NCBI GenBank assembly: GCA_021817185.1
Contig: JAKAVU010000153.1
Span: forward strand, 1-6,597
From: a bacterium
GTDB lineage: Bacteria > Chloroflexota > Dormibacteria > UBA8260 > Bog-877
Direction of reading: 5' to 3'
DNA length: 6,597 bases
Of this stretch, positions 1-6,577 are shown piece after piece. The notes below the pieces were generated by a model that made no database searches, was not told where the DNA came from, and saw nothing but the letters and a program-made list of their open reading frames with translations. Position 1 is the first letter of the stretch. The number at the start of each line of letters is the position of its first letter. A program made the position numbers and the translations under genes.

Positions 1-693
1 GTGGTGAACCTGCTTGCGGCGCATCTGGAAGATGGGGCGGGCGAGCCCGATCAGGGGCGGTAGGAGCTCGGGCCGAGCGCCGGGGCGGGGCCGCAGCTCG
101 ATCAGGGAGCTCCAGACCCGAGGCGAGGGCCAGAAGCTGGCAGGGTCGACATCGAATTCCAGGGTCACGGTCGCCACCAGCCGCAGGGTCAAGGTGGCCA
201 AGGACCAGTCCCCAAGCTCGGCAGTGAGGCGTCGGGCGACCTCGCGCTGCACCAGCAGGCGGCACCGCGAGGGCTGGGGCCGCCACTCCAGCAGCCGGGG
301 CAGGAGCGCCCCCGTGATCTGGTAGGGGAGGTTGGCCACCACCTGGTAGGGGGCTGGCAGGCCCAGTTCGTTCGCGCCCACCAAGAGGGCATCCTTCTGG
401 ATCACGCGGAAGCTCGGGTGACCTGCCTGCAGCAGGCGCAGGGCGGCCACGCAGTTGGGATCCACCTCCATCCCGGTGAGTTCGACCCCGGCCTCCAGCA
501 GCCCCTGGCTGAGGGCTCCCAGGCCGCAGCCGATCTCCAGCGCCGGGATCGTGACATCCACTCCGCCGACGATCGCGTCCCGCACCTCCTTGGAGATCAA
601 GAAGTTCTGTCCCAGCCGATGCTGGGGCAGGACCCGGAACCGCCGGGCGACCGCCCGAACGGTCTCCGGGCGGCAGAGGTCGAGCGTGGTCAA
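1..693 (-). CDS. rsmA: 16S rRNA dimethyladenosine transferase RsmA/KsgA, 3' end cut by the window edge
   Basis: RsmA/KsgA dimethylates A1518 and A1519 in the 3'-terminal helix of 16S rRNA (E. coli numbering) with S-adenosylmethionine and serves as a late checkpoint in small-subunit assembly. The frame is open from 693 through position 1 and gives 231 residues without a stop, so roughly the last 30-60 residues lie outside the window. Motifs: HRLGQNFL (25-32), EIGCGLGAL (53-61, SAM binding; proline is more usual than C56), MEVDP (75-79), KDAL (100-103), catalytic NLPYQIT (121-127), QREVARRL (149-156), FWPSPRVWSSLIEL (187-200) and FQMRRKQ (222-228). The start is TTG at 693, overlapping the tatD stop as TTGA. 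No ATG or GTG lies between there and the conserved GQNFL, and no clear ribosome binding site precedes it, so translational coupling to tatD is likely. The family call is firm; sequence around the motifs is rather divergent from well-studied KsgA. Confidence 0.93.
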   Translation of the reverse strand, partial: MTTLDLCRPETVRAVARRFRVLPQHRLGQNFLISKEVRDAIVGGVDVTIPALEIGCGLGALSQGLLEAGVELTGMEVDPNCVAALRLLQAGHPSFRVIQKDALLVGANELGLPAPYQVVANLPYQITGALLPRLLEWRPQPSRCRLLVQREVARRLTAELGDWSLATLTLRLVATVTLEFDVDPASFWPSPRVWSSLIELRPRPGARPELLPPLIGLARPIFQMRRKQVHH

Positions 694-1478
694 GGCAGGT
701 TGAAGAACTGGCGCACGTTGGCAGTGGTGACCCGGGCCAGGGTGTCGAGGCACTCCCCGCGCTCGATCGCCACCCGGGTGGCGGTGGCGCGGACCAGGGC
801 CGGCTCGCAGACCGAGCCCCGGTGGGGCTCGGGAGCGAGAAAGGGACTGTCCGTCTCGATCGCCAGGAGCGCGGACGGCACAACCCGAAGGGCAGCGCGC
901 AGGGGCCCCGCAGAGCGGAAGGTGACGTTGCCGGCGAAGGAGCACAGCAGCCCCCGCGCGGCCGCTTGGGCCGCGAATGCGTCGTCCCCACTGAAGCAGT
1001 GCAGCAGGACCGGTACCCGCGGGCTGCGGTCCAGCAGCGACACGAGGTCGGTTCCGGCCTGGCGCATGTGAATCACCACCGGCTTGCCCACCTCCTCGGC
1101 CAGCACCAGCATCTGGGCCAGCACCTCCTGCTGCACCGCGGGGGACGGAGCTGGCCGAGCAGGGCGATCAAGGTAGTCCAGCCCCACCTCCCCCACGGCG
1201 ACCGCCCGCGGGTGGGCCAGCAGCTGGCGAAGCTCCTCCACCTCACGGTCCGTTGGCGGCCGTCCATTGTTGGGGTGCCAGCCGACGGTGAAGTGGACCT
1301 CGGCATGCCGCTCGGCCAGCCGGCACGCCTCCCGGCTGTCGTCGAGGCCGTCGCCACTGGTGACCACCTGGTGCACGCCGGCCTGGTGCGCCCGCTCCAG
1401 CGCGGCGGTGACCGCAACCCCGTGGCGGGCCATCTCGTCCAGGTGGCAGTGGGCGTCGATGAGGTCGACTTCAGCCAC
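690..1478 (-). CDS. tatD: TatD-family metal-dependent hydrolase / nuclease
   Basis: TatD proteins are cytoplasmic TIM-barrel hydrolases of the amidohydrolase superfamily; characterised members act as metal-dependent DNases or exonucleases in DNA repair or RNA turnover. The 262-residue length is typical. Metal-site motifs are all present: DAHCHLD (H10, H12), VGWHPN (65-70), GEVGLDY (E97), VIHMR (H137), HCFSG (H160) and IETDSPF (D210), with the FLAPEPHRG loop (213-221) and the usual C-terminal NVRQFF. The start is GTG at 1478, overlapping the rsmI stop by eight bases. The first ATG (residue 16) lies after the HxH motif, so it cannot be the real start. A weak GGGA lies six bases upstream. The same frame continues open for about 130 codons upstream, opposite rsmI, but that translation is rich in P, R, S and W and has no family match. 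The rsmI-tatD-rsmA grouping is common in Gram-positives, although metG and rnmV, often nearby, are absent here. The exact substrate cannot be told from sequence. Confidence 0.95.
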   Translation of the reverse strand: MAEVDLIDAHCHLDEMARHGVAVTAALERAHQAGVHQVVTSGDGLDDSREACRLAERHAEVHFTVGWHPNNGRPPTDREVEELRQLLAHPRAVAVGEVGLDYLDRPARPAPSPAVQQEVLAQMLVLAEEVGKPVVIHMRQAGTDLVSLLDRSPRVPVLLHCFSGDDAFAAQAAARGLLCSFAGNVTFRSAGPLRAALRVVPSALLAIETDSPFLAPEPHRGSVCEPALVRATATRVAIERGECLDTLARVTTANVRQFFNLP

Positions 1479-2154
1479 CGGCCGTCCCAGCGCTTCGGGG
1501 TCCCTCGACCACCACCGTGCACTCCCCCCTGGGCGGATCGGCCCGGAACTGCGCCGCCAGCTGGCCTGCAGTCCCCAAGTACCAGGTCTCGTGGAGCTTG
1601 GAGATCTCGCGGGCCACCGCCACCCGCCGATCCCCGAGGGGTTCGTCCAGCCACTCCAGGGTGGTGGCCAGGCGGTGCGGAGACTCGTAGAAGACCACCG
1701 CAAACGCCGCAGCGGCCTCGAACAGCCGCCGCAGCCGGGTCCTTTGGCGAGGCGGGAAGCCCAGGAAGGTGAAGCGGTCGGCCCGGAGCCCGCTGGCGGC
1801 GACCGCGGCCACCACCGCCGACGGTCCGGGCACGGCGAGCACCGTGAATCCGGCCCCTCTGGCGGCATCCACCACCTCCCGACCCGGGTCGGAGATGGCA
1901 GGCATGCCGGCGTCGGAGATCAGGGCGACGTCGCCCTCCTGAAGGGCGTCGAGGACAGACTCGGTGCGGCGCCGCTCCTGCTCCCCCGGTAACGCCAGGT
2001 AGCGGGGATGGGCGCCGATAGCCGCCAGCAGGCGGCCACTGTGCCGGGTGTCCTCAGCCACCACCACCCGGGCGGACCGCAGGATCTCAGCGGCGCGCGG
2101 CGAGAGATCGTCGCGGTTACCGATCGGGGTCGCCACGACGTGGAGGGTCCCCAC
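1471..2154 (-). CDS. rsmI: 16S rRNA (cytidine-2'-O)-methyltransferase RsmI, lacking the usual C-terminal domain
   Basis: RsmI 2'-O-methylates C1402 of 16S rRNA in the decoding centre (E. coli numbering), using S-adenosylmethionine. The tetrapyrrole-methylase-type fold is clear: VATPIGN (7-13), AEDTR (33-37), SDAGMPAISDPG (80-91), VPGPSA (108-113), FYESPHR (145-151), AREISKLHE (171-179) and a final strand near 200-208. The protein is 227 residues against about 270-290 for most RsmI. It stops soon after the RGECTVVVEG strand, so the roughly 50-residue C-terminal helical domain is missing. The downstream gene starts at once, so no separate fragment remains. The HNE motif of E. coli RsmI corresponds here to EQE (58-60). 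I chose GTG at 2154, five bases after the nadE stop, because it places the GTLHVVATPIGN motif at the N-terminus as in the family. TTG at 2172, overlapping nadE, would add six residues; neither has a strong ribosome binding site. Expression probably depends on coupling to nadE. Confidence 0.93.
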   Translation of the reverse strand: MGTLHVVATPIGNRDDLSPRAAEILRSARVVVAEDTRHSGRLLAAIGAHPRYLALPGEQERRRTESVLDALQEGDVALISDAGMPAISDPGREVVDAARGAGFTVLAVPGPSAVVAAVAASGLRADRFTFLGFPPRQRTRLRRLFEAAAAFAVVFYESPHRLATTLEWLDEPLGDRRVAVAREISKLHETWYLGTAGQLAAQFRADPPRGECTVVVEGPRSAGTAGG

Positions 2155-2159
2155 CCGGG

Positions 2160-2981
2160 TCAGTAACCCCAATCGCGGGGATAGCGGAAGTCCATCTCGA
2201 TGGTCCTCGCCGACAGCTTGGCGATCAGCGGCTGGCGGCGCTTGAACTGATTCCGCCTGACGCGCTCCAGGACGGACTGGACCACGGAACGGGGGATGTC
2301 CAGCTCGTAGAGCCCTGACGCCGGCTCGCGCTGTTCGACCAGACGGTGAAGGATGAGGTCGGCCTGGGTGTAGGAGAACCCCAGGTCATCCTCGTCCAGC
2401 TGGCCCGCGAAGAGGTCTGCGGACGGCCGCTTGCTGAGCAGGTTGGCCGGCAGCCCAAGGTGTTCCGCCAGCTGGTAGACCTGGGTCTTGTAGAGGTCCC
2501 CAAGGGGGTTCAGGGCATGGGCCATGTCTCCATAGAGGGTCCCATAACCCAGCATCAACTCCGACTTGTTGGAGGTGCCCAGCACCAGCATCGAGCGGTC
2601 GTGGGAGATGTCGTAGAGCACCGCCATCCGCTCCCGGGCCATCTTGTTGCCGCGCCGGGTGTGACTCTCGGTCGGGTACTGGGTGAAGTAGGCGTCCACC
2701 TGGGCGCTGATGTCCACCACCAGCAGCTGCGCCGACAGGGCCTGCGCCACCGATCGGGCATCCTCCAGACTGTCGCTGGAGCTGTGCCGGTAGGGCATCG
2801 CCACCCCCAGCACCGCCTGGTTGCCGAGCGCCTCCACGGCGAGCCAGTACGCGAGCGCGGAGTCGATCCCCCCGGAGACACCGACCACCACACCCAGGGC
2901 CCCAACCTTGAGCACTTCGTCGCGGATGAACGCCTTGAGAATCCGGCGCACCAGCTCCGGGTTGATGTCGAGCTCGCTCAC
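2160..2981 (-). CDS. nadE: NAD+ synthetase (ammonia-transferring subunit or domain)
   Basis: NadE catalyses the last step of NAD+ synthesis: nicotinic acid adenine dinucleotide is activated by ATP and amidated by ammonia. The 273-residue product is an adenine nucleotide alpha-hydrolase (PP-loop) enzyme with SGGIDS (36-41), GTSNKSE (135-141), the LGYGTLYGD substrate loop (144-152), LYKTQVYQLA (163-172), KRPSADL (184-190) and DEDDLGFSY (196-204). The length fits a stand-alone synthetase and is far short of fused glutamine-dependent enzymes (about 540-680 residues), whose glutaminase half is here the separate upstream gene. The start is GTG at 2981, overlapping the upstream TGA as GTGA. An AGGGAG lies 11 bases before it, somewhat far, so coupling by reinitiation is likely. 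The same frame stays open far upstream, but that part lies opposite good coding sequence of the glutaminase and has no family motifs. With the upstream glutaminase it probably acts as a two-protein glutamine-dependent NAD+ synthetase; direct use of free ammonia is also possible. Confidence 0.95.
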   Translation of the reverse strand: MSELDINPELVRRILKAFIRDEVLKVGALGVVVGVSGGIDSALAYWLAVEALGNQAVLGVAMPYRHSSSDSLEDARSVAQALSAQLLVVDISAQVDAYFTQYPTESHTRRGNKMARERMAVLYDISHDRSMLVLGTSNKSELMLGYGTLYGDMAHALNPLGDLYKTQVYQLAEHLGLPANLLSKRPSADLFAGQLDEDDLGFSYTQADLILHRLVEQREPASGLYELDIPRSVVQSVLERVRRNQFKRRQPLIAKLSARTIEMDFRYPRDWGY

Positions 2982-3847
2982 CTTGGGTCCAGCTCCCTGA
3001 GGGCAGACCTCAGAATGTCGGTCCGCTCGTCCCGCAGGAGTGGATAGGCGATTCGGGCCCTCCGTAGCAGGCGCCGGTCCAGGGCAACCCGGTTCACCCC
3101 CGGCTCGTCGGCTGCGGCGGGCCCCAGCGCCTGACCCTCGGGCCCGTGAACTGAGCTGCCTCCCCAGAAGTAGTGGCCGTCCTCGAACCCGACCCGGTTG
3201 CAGTAGGCGACGAAGGTGGTGAACAGCGCCGAGTAGCTCTGCAGCATCGATCGCCACAGGCTGGCGGTCCCCAGCTCCACACCAGAGACCCCCCGGCCCG
3301 GGCTTGCCGACGGGCAGACGATGAGGTCGGCGCTCTGCCGACTGAGGATGTAGGGGGCGCTGGGGTGCCAGAGGTCCTCGCAGACCAAAGCACCGATCCG
3401 CCAGGTCCCGCAGCCGGCAAAGTCCAGATCCACAGCCTGGATGGTGGACCCGGCCGCCAGATACCGTTGTTCGTCGAACATCCCATAGGTCGGCAGGTAG
3501 ACCTTGCGATGCACGTGCAGGACCCCTTCGGCCCCCACCACCACCGCGGCATTGAAGAAGCGGTGGTCGCGAGACTCGATGACCGCTCCGACCACCGCTC
3601 GCGCCCTGCCGGCAGCCAGCGCCAGCTCGCGCAGCTCGGGGCCATCGAGCCGGATCGCGGTCTCCGGCACCAGGTCCTTCAAGAAATAGCCGCAAAGGCT
3701 GAGCTCGGGGAAGACCACCAGGTCCTGGCCCGCGCCGGCCTCCTCATCCAGGCGGGCGGCGGTGGCCTCGAGGTTGGACCGCAGATCGCCCAGTCTGGGC
3801 GCCTGCTGCACCAGGGAGAGCCGCAGGGGGCGCGCCCCCTCACTCAC
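2978..3847 (-). CDS. Nitrilase-family glutaminase, probable amidotransferase partner of NadE
   Basis: This 289-residue carbon-nitrogen hydrolase probably releases ammonia from glutamine for the NAD+ synthetase encoded immediately downstream. The Glu-Lys-Cys triad is intact and sits in motifs typical of NAD+ synthetase glutaminase domains: FPELSLCGY (E48), HRKVYLPTYGMFDEQRYL (K115) and VCEDLW (C156). The LPTYGMFDE stretch is close to what fused glutamine-dependent NadE proteins carry, which makes this substrate more likely than that of a general amidase. The protein has only the nitrilase domain and ends cleanly before the synthetase. The start is GTG at 3847, overlapping the helicase stop in GTGAGTGA, with AGGGGG upstream; no ATG precedes the conserved core. 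Its stop overlaps the nadE start by four bases, which points to balanced production of the two subunits. I see no signal peptide or membrane segment. Family and triad are seen directly; the partnership with NadE is inferred from adjacency and motif type. A stand-alone amidohydrolase is the main alternative. Confidence 0.88.
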   Translation of the reverse strand: MSEGARPLRLSLVQQAPRLGDLRSNLEATAARLDEEAGAGQDLVVFPELSLCGYFLKDLVPETAIRLDGPELRELALAAGRARAVVGAVIESRDHRFFNAAVVVGAEGVLHVHRKVYLPTYGMFDEQRYLAAGSTIQAVDLDFAGCGTWRIGALVCEDLWHPSAPYILSRQSADLIVCPSASPGRGVSGVELGTASLWRSMLQSYSALFTTFVAYCNRVGFEDGHYFWGGSSVHGPEGQALGPAAADEPGVNRVALDRRLLRRARIAYPLLRDERTDILRSALRELDPR

Positions 3848-6575
3848 CGCGGTCCCCCTGGCCCAAAAACGCGCTCACCACGGCGGCCACCTCATCGGCT
3901 GGATCGTAGTTGAATCGGGCGTGGGGCAGGGCGGCCACGAAGCTCTCTCCGTAGCTCTTCTCCAGAATCCTGGGGTCGCAGATGACCACCGCGCCACGGT
4001 CACCGTGGCCCCGCACCAGCCGGCCGAATCCCTGCTTGAGCCGCAGCACCGCCTCGGGCAGAGCGAGCTGGGAGAAGGAGTCGGCCCGGCCGCGTGCCCG
4101 GGCCTGGAAGATGGGGTCGCTGGGGACCGGGAAGGGCAGTTTGTCGATCACCACGCACTGCAGGATGTCGCCTGGCAGATCGATCCCCTCCCAGAAGCTG
4201 TTGGTGCCCAGCAGCACGGTCCTACCGTGCTGGCGGAAGTTGCGCAACAGCTGGTTGCGGGTTCCGTCCAGACCCTGGCCGAGCACCACTATGCCTCTGC
4301 TCTGCAGCCTTCCGCGGAGCTGCTGGTGCACCTCCCGGAGCGCCTGATAGCCGGTGAAGAGCACCAGGGTCCGGCCGCCGAGCTGCTCTGCGATCTCGGC
4401 CACCATCCGCGCCACCACGACCGGATGGGCGGGGTCCCCGTGCCCAGGAACGCCCCGGGGGATGCAGCACAGTGACTGGTGCAGATAGTCGAATGGGGAG
4501 TCCAGCACCAGCTCCTCCGCTCCCTCGACCCCCAGGCGCTCACGGATGTACCGGAACGAACCGGCGACGGCCAGGGTCGCGGAGGTCAGCACGACCGTCT
4601 GGCAGTTGTCGAAGAGCTCCGAGCGCAGCGCGGTCGCAACCTCGATCGGGGCGGTGCGCAGCACCGCCCGGTCCCCCCGCTCGACCTCCACCCAGACCAC
4701 CTGGGCCGCGGGCTCGACCTCCGCCGCGGCCGAGAGGGCGACCTGGGCCAGGCGTGCCATCCCGGCGAGTGCGTCGCCTGCCATCAGGCACTCCCTGGCG
4801 GCGTTGTCGGGCTGGGGAAAGAGCGAGGGAGTGATCGACCCCTCCTCGCCGGCACGGCGGAGCCCGTTGGCAGCGGCGTCCAGCGCCCGCTGCATCCGCT
4901 GCAGCGACTTGGCCACCCGCGGCCAGTGTGCCGAGGTGGTGAGCCGGGGATTCACAACCGCCTGCTGGTAGCCCCGCCCGGGTTCGGCACCGGCCAGCAG
5001 CCGGAGGTCCCCGAAGGCGTTGATCACCGTCTGGCGCGCCGCGCGGAGTGTCTGGCCGAGCTCCGCCTCCCCCATCTCCGGCAGACGATCGATGACCGCC
5101 AGGACCGAGCCTGCGGCCATGCGCTTGCCCCTGGCCTGCGTCGCCGCCTCCTCGAGGTGATGAGCCTCGTCGACGATCAGGCGGTGAAACTCCGGAAGGA
5201 CCGAGCCGCCGCTGTCGGCGTCGGTCAGCAGGAGGGCATGGTTGACGATGACCAGGTCGGCCTCACGCGCCGCCAGCCGGGCCCGGGCCATGAAGCATCG
5301 CCGGTCGCGCCAGTTGTGGCAGGCGGGCCCCAGACAGTCATCGACGTTGGACCCCACCCGCTCCCAGAACTCCGGATCCCGCCCCGCCAGGCGCAGTTCC
5401 GAGCGGTCCCCGGTCTTGGTCTCGCGGGACCAGATCAAGGCGCGCACCTTGAAGCGCAGCTCGTCAGCGTCCCGGGTCTTCCCCTCGGCGGCTCCCGCCC
5501 TCAGCCAGCGCTCCAGCCGTCGCAGGCTGAGATAGTTCCCCCTGCCCTTCAAGACCGCGGCTCGCACCGGCAGCGGTCGAGCGGATTCCAGCCGGGGCAG
5601 GTCCTGGCCGAGCAGCTGCTCCTGCAGGGTGATCGTGTGGGTCGATACCACCACGCGCTCCCCGCGCCTCGCCGCCCACTCCCGGGCCGGCAGCAGGTAG
5701 GCCAAGGACTTGCCCACCCCGGTCCCGGCCTCCACCAGCAGCTCCTGGTCGCGCTGGAACGCCTGGGTCACGGCGAGCGCCATCTGCTGCTGTTCCTCCC
5801 GAAGTTCAAACTCAGAGTTGGCAGCGGCCAGCAGCCCCCCCGGACCGAAGGCGTCAAGCACGAACTGCTGGTCGAGCTCCCCCTTGGGGGCCGGAGGGTC
5901 CTCGATCAGGACCGGAAGCGGCACCGGTGGGATGCTCCGCTCCGGGGTCGCGGCGTGAGCGGCCAGCTGCTCGGCCATGAACCGGCCACCGGGCCAGGGG
6001 CCGTCGCGGCACAGGTCGATGACCTGAGAGCGCAGGGGCGCGGGCAGCTCCCTGGCCAACTCAACCAACCTCCACAGCAGAAGCCGGGTCGCCTCGGCGT
6101 CGGAGAGCGCGCGATGGGGACGGTCATGGAGCAGTTCCAGGTTGCGGCTGAGCTCCTCGAGGCTGTGGTTCTGCGCCGACGGGAGAAAGGTCCGGGCCAG
6201 CTCCGAGGTGTCGACCGCCGCTCGGCGGGCGAACGCCTCCGGCAGCAACTCGGCGCAGAAGGCGAGGTCGAACCCGACCCCATGGCCCACCAGCAGGCTC
6301 CCCTCGCAGAAGATCGCAAGCTCGGCCACCGCCTCGGCGGGCACCGGCTGGCCGACCAGATCCTGATCATGGAGTCCGCACAGACGCTGGACCACCAGGG
6401 GCACGGGTCGGCCGGGATCGACCAGGGTGGAGAAGGTGTCGAGGACCCCCGCCTGATCGAACTTCACAGCTCCGATCTCGATGATCGCGTCCGACTTCGG
6501 TGATAGCCCGGTCGTCTCCAGATCGAACGATACGTAGGTGGGCGAAGCTGTTTCAACACTCACGAGTGGGACCAC
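3840..6575 (-). CDS. dinG: DnaQ-like 3'-5' exonuclease fused to DinG/XPD-family superfamily 2 helicase
   Basis: This 911-residue cytoplasmic protein should combine DNA trimming with ATP-dependent translocation or unwinding, and probably acts in repair or in clearing unusual DNA structures. Residues about 12-170 form a DEDDh exonuclease: FDLE (D18, E20), a GFD motif (D103) and HRALSD (H154, D159), so all five catalytic residues are present. After a proline-rich linker (about 212-232) comes the helicase: Walker A EAGTGVGKS (282-290), STHT motif Ia (311-314), VNH (444-446), DEAH (469-472), TSATL (664-668), GTNSFWEGIDLPG (790-802) and QGFGRLVR (848-855). The length matches the exonuclease-helicase DinG of Gram-positives (about 900-930 residues). 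In the Fe-S region the usual first cysteine of the KGRxNYLC motif is Ser350, while C414, C419 and C427 remain. The start is GTG at 6575. A GTG at 6563 has a better ribosome binding site and would shorten the protein by four residues without touching the exonuclease. Family assignment is secure; the helicase activity and the DNA substrate are inferred. Confidence 0.95.
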   Translation of the reverse strand: MVPLVSVETASPTYVSFDLETTGLSPKSDAIIEIGAVKFDQAGVLDTFSTLVDPGRPVPLVVQRLCGLHDQDLVGQPVPAEAVAELAIFCEGSLLVGHGVGFDLAFCAELLPEAFARRAAVDTSELARTFLPSAQNHSLEELSRNLELLHDRPHRALSDAEATRLLLWRLVELARELPAPLRSQVIDLCRDGPWPGGRFMAEQLAAHAATPERSIPPVPLPVLIEDPPAPKGELDQQFVLDAFGPGGLLAAANSEFELREEQQQMALAVTQAFQRDQELLVEAGTGVGKSLAYLLPAREWAARRGERVVVSTHTITLQEQLLGQDLPRLESARPLPVRAAVLKGRGNYLSLRRLERWLRAGAAEGKTRDADELRFKVRALIWSRETKTGDRSELRLAGRDPEFWERVGSNVDDCLGPACHNWRDRRCFMARARLAAREADLVIVNHALLLTDADSGGSVLPEFHRLIVDEAHHLEEAATQARGKRMAAGSVLAVIDRLPEMGEAELGQTLRAARQTVINAFGDLRLLAGAEPGRGYQQAVVNPRLTTSAHWPRVAKSLQRMQRALDAAANGLRRAGEEGSITPSLFPQPDNAARECLMAGDALAGMARLAQVALSAAAEVEPAAQVVWVEVERGDRAVLRTAPIEVATALRSELFDNCQTVVLTSATLAVAGSFRYIRERLGVEGAEELVLDSPFDYLHQSLCCIPRGVPGHGDPAHPVVVARMVAEIAEQLGGRTLVLFTGYQALREVHQQLRGRLQSRGIVVLGQGLDGTRNQLLRNFRQHGRTVLLGTNSFWEGIDLPGDILQCVVIDKLPFPVPSDPIFQARARGRADSFSQLALPEAVLRLKQGFGRLVRGHGDRGAVVICDPRILEKSYGESFVAALPHARFNYDPADEVAAVVSAFLGQGDRGE
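3854..3859 (-). promoter_or_regulatory. Ribosome binding site of the glutaminase gene
   Basis: The minus strand reads AGGGGG six bases before the GTG at 3847. It lies inside the end of the helicase gene and supports the GTG, which overlaps the helicase stop codon, as the true start. Confidence 0.55.
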
Positions 6576-6577
6576 CT
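6572..6577 (-). promoter_or_regulatory. Candidate ribosome binding site for the alternative dinG start
   Basis: The minus strand reads AGGTGG here, eight bases before the GTG at 6563-6561. This is a better-spaced Shine-Dalgarno match than the GGCGGGG stretch before the outer GTG at 6575, so translation may really begin at 6563. It overlaps the outer start codon, so both cannot be used equally well. The two proteins would differ by only four residues. Confidence 0.4.

Noticed and set aside
822..1772. A 316-codon plus-strand frame across tatD and rsmI
   Set aside because: It spans the junction of two well-supported minus-strand genes and its product is low-complexity and rich in R, P and G, so it is a codon-bias shadow.
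1479..1868. Upstream extension of the tatD frame to give a 392-residue protein
   Set aside because: The extension lies within rsmI and has shadow-like composition; TatD family similarity begins right after the GTG at 1478.
2970..2990. Programmed frameshift fusing the glutaminase to NadE
   Set aside because: No slippery X-XXY-YYZ heptamer is visible at the GTGA junction, and simple stop/start reinitiation explains the arrangement.
2982..3695. Upstream extension of the nadE frame, which would give a 511-residue protein
   Set aside because: This part overlaps the glutaminase gene in another frame. The glutaminase frame holds the conserved triad while the extension matches no family; NadE starts naturally at GTG 2981.
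3173..4475. Two long overlapping plus-strand frames opposite the glutaminase and the helicase 3' end
   Set aside because: Neither shows a motif or a conserved-looking domain, and both lie opposite strongly supported genes.
4479..6503. A 674-codon open frame on the plus strand, antisense to the helicase gene
   Set aside because: Its translation is rich in R, P, G, Q and H with no recognisable motif, and it lies opposite a helicase gene with every family motif intact. Long antisense frames are expected in GC-rich DNA with strong third-position bias.
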